Assembly (NCBI RefSeq): GCF_003412455.1
Contig: NZ_QTJU01000001.1
Coordinates: 124,001-188,000 of the forward strand
DNA: 64,000 nucleotides
Source of the DNA: Deminuibacter soli
GTDB taxonomy: Bacteria > Bacteroidota > Bacteroidia > Chitinophagales > Chitinophagaceae
Direction: 5' to 3'
The stretch's first letter is position 1; each line of letters starts with the position of its first letter. The notes under the pieces are model-generated. The model searched no databases. It worked only from the letters and a program-made list of their open reading frames with translations, and was not told the DNA's origin. The position numbers and the translations under genes were made by a program. Shown here piece after piece: positions 62,958 through 64,000 of this stretch.

Positions 62958-63716
62958 TTAGGCGCGTACAGCACGGCCGGTGAGTGCAATAAATACATCT
63001 TCCAGGGTAACCTTGCCCCTGCGCGATACGCTGATCACTTCAGGATCGTTGCGGTATTGTTCAATCAATGCCTGTGGTGTATCGATGATAATTACGCGGC
63101 CATGGTCAATAATACCAATGCGGTCGCACACAGCTTCTGCTTCTTCCATTGAATGGGTGGTGAGCAATACGCCATGTCCTTTTTCACGCAATGCTTCAAT
63201 GCGCTCCCATAACTGGCGGCGCGATTGCGGATCGAGGCCGGTTGTAGGCTCATCGAGCAATACCAGGGGTGGCTGATGAATGGTGGCTATATACAGCGAT
63301 ACACGCTGCTGCTGACCGCCTGAAAGCTCACCGTATTTTTTGTTGCCGGAATCAACCAGGTTGATTGCTGCCAGCACATCCTGCAGTGACTGTTTGGTTA
63401 CCGGCACACCATGTACACCTGCGTACAAACGGATGATCTCTGTTACCGAAAGCTCGGCCTGGAAACTGGTCGACTGCAGTTGCACCCCCACATTGGCGCG
63501 CGCTTTCAGCGGTTCGTTTTTAATGTTGTAACCGGCAACCGTAATGGTGCCCGACTGAAAATTGAGCAAACCTTCTACTGCGCTCAGCGTACTGGTTTTT
63601 CCTGCGCCGTTCGGCCCCAGCAGTCCGAATATTTCACCGGGCCTTACATCAAAAGCCACGTCGCGCACTGCATGAAAGCTGCCGTAAAAAACATTCAGGC
63701 CTTCTACCTGCAGCAT
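62958..63716 (-). CDS. ABC exporter ATPase (DrrA/CcmA-like)
   Basis: 252 residues from the ATG at 63716 (MLQVEGLNVFYG), chosen because GAGG lies upstream and the family starts this way; an ATG at 63737 adds seven residues. Walker A GPNGAGKTS, signature ELSGGQQQRV, Walker B LVLLDEPTTGLD and the His switch TTHSMEEAEAV are all normal. The C-terminal SVSRRGKVTLEDVFIALTGR is the usual end of export ATPases. First gene of a two-gene exporter operon. Confidence 0.94.
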   Translation of the reverse strand: MLQVEGLNVFYGSFHAVRDVAFDVRPGEIFGLLGPNGAGKTSTLSAVEGLLNFQSGTITVAGYNIKNEPLKARANVGVQLQSTSFQAELSVTEIIRLYAGVHGVPVTKQSLQDVLAAINLVDSGNKKYGELSGGQQQRVSLYIATIHQPPLVLLDEPTTGLDPQSRRQLWERIEALREKGHGVLLTTHSMEEAEAVCDRIGIIDHGRVIIIDTPQALIEQYRNDPEVISVSRRGKVTLEDVFIALTGRAVRA

Positions 63717-63922
63717 ATGTGTGTTACCCTCGTGCATTAGTTAAAAGTATTAAAGTTGAAAGGAAGTCGTTAAAAATACTGGATTTTAGTGACCGGCGAA
63801 CGTTTCGCCGCTGTTTTTGAACCTGTTCCATTATATTACAGCCTGTAACGACATTAAAAATACTTTGCTGCATTCATAGCGCTTGCCATAACCCTAACAT
63901 CAAACAGGTATAATCTGATAAC

Positions 63923-64000
63923 ATGAAAAAATCACTATGCAGCTTTGCAGGCATGCTGTTGTTTACTATCACAGCCAAAAGCCAGCAACTCCCTTCCAAA
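63923..64000 (+). CDS. Start of a secreted protein, cut by the window end
   Basis: The first 26 codons are a signal peptide (MKKSLCSFAGMLLFTITAKS) followed by QQLPSK. The reading frame is open to the edge. Too short to assign a family; export is the only safe statement. Confidence 0.6.
   Translation, partial: MKKSLCSFAGMLLFTITAKSQQLPSK

Noticed and set aside
63795-63809. GGCGAA/TTCGCC hairpin followed by GCTGTTTTTGA
   Set aside because: Lies in a divergent promoter region where no transcript should end; too short a stem for a confident terminator or operator call.
1-64000. tRNA, rRNA, riboswitch, IS element or prophage
   Set aside because: I searched by eye for CCA-type cloverleafs, conserved rRNA words, riboswitch cores and transposase motifs and found none; a covariance-model scan would be decisive.

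Overview
The window comes from a Bacteroidota chromosome, most likely family Chitinophagaceae. Base composition is close to half G+C by eye. The evidence is several secreted proteins with type IX secretion (T9SS) type-B C-terminal domains, a PorP/SprF-family partner, a SusC/OMP_b-brl-type receptor, an extra-long SecA, DUF4105 and PepSY-like secreted proteins, and promoters with the Bacteroidota -7 box TAnnTTTG. I see no rRNA, tRNA, CRISPR array, transposase, prophage or integrated element. This is ordinary chromosome with a rich cell-surface component. All coding calls look intact except the two genes cut by the window ends.

Layout. 1-7.0 kb: a truncated DUF4011/AAA helicase, a helical-repeat protein, a PepSY-like secreted protein, a ROK polyphosphate-glucokinase-like kinase and a beta-CASP metallo-hydrolase. 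7-12.7 kb: penicillin-binding protein 1C, then malic enzyme followed by a solitary MlaE permease. 12.8-15.7 kb: a four-gene operon (ABC ATPase, permease, YtrA-type GntR regulator, GIN-like envelope protein) with a palindromic operator on its promoter. 15.8-19.7 kb: deoC-SPOR-M20 hydrolase and an S41 lipoprotein. 19.8-26.9 kb: housekeeping genes secA, atpG, scpB and lysA. 27.0-31.7 kb: a translationally coupled trio of DUF4105, alpha/beta hydrolase and T9SS surface protein. 31.7-46.1 kb: SDR, M1 peptidase, beta-helix protein, an APC permease/GH35/PepSY operon, DUF3574 lipoprotein, TonB-type receptor, MFS transporter and dienelactone hydrolase. 46.3-56.3 kb: tricorn-type protease, methyltransferase, and an operon of a 1580-residue repeat adhesin with a PorP/SprF partner. 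56.4-64 kb: mlaE-mlaF-mlaD, HAD phosphatase, secreted hydrolase, BrkB, YbaB, an ABC-2 exporter and the start of another secreted protein.

The most interesting signal is in the 1580-residue adhesin. Its 15 Ig-like repeats each carry up to two cysteines. The repeats that lack one fit a chain of disulfides between neighbouring repeats (Cys1 of repeat n with Cys2 of repeat n+1), not within repeats. The adhesin gene is followed 12 bp later by its probable outer-membrane T9SS partner. A second notable signal is the operator of the YtrA-like operon, which overlaps its -7 promoter box.

Start codons were trimmed from the longest open frame where a signal peptide, family N-terminus or neighbour overlap indicated a later ATG. 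All functional calls rest on motif recognition, with no database search.
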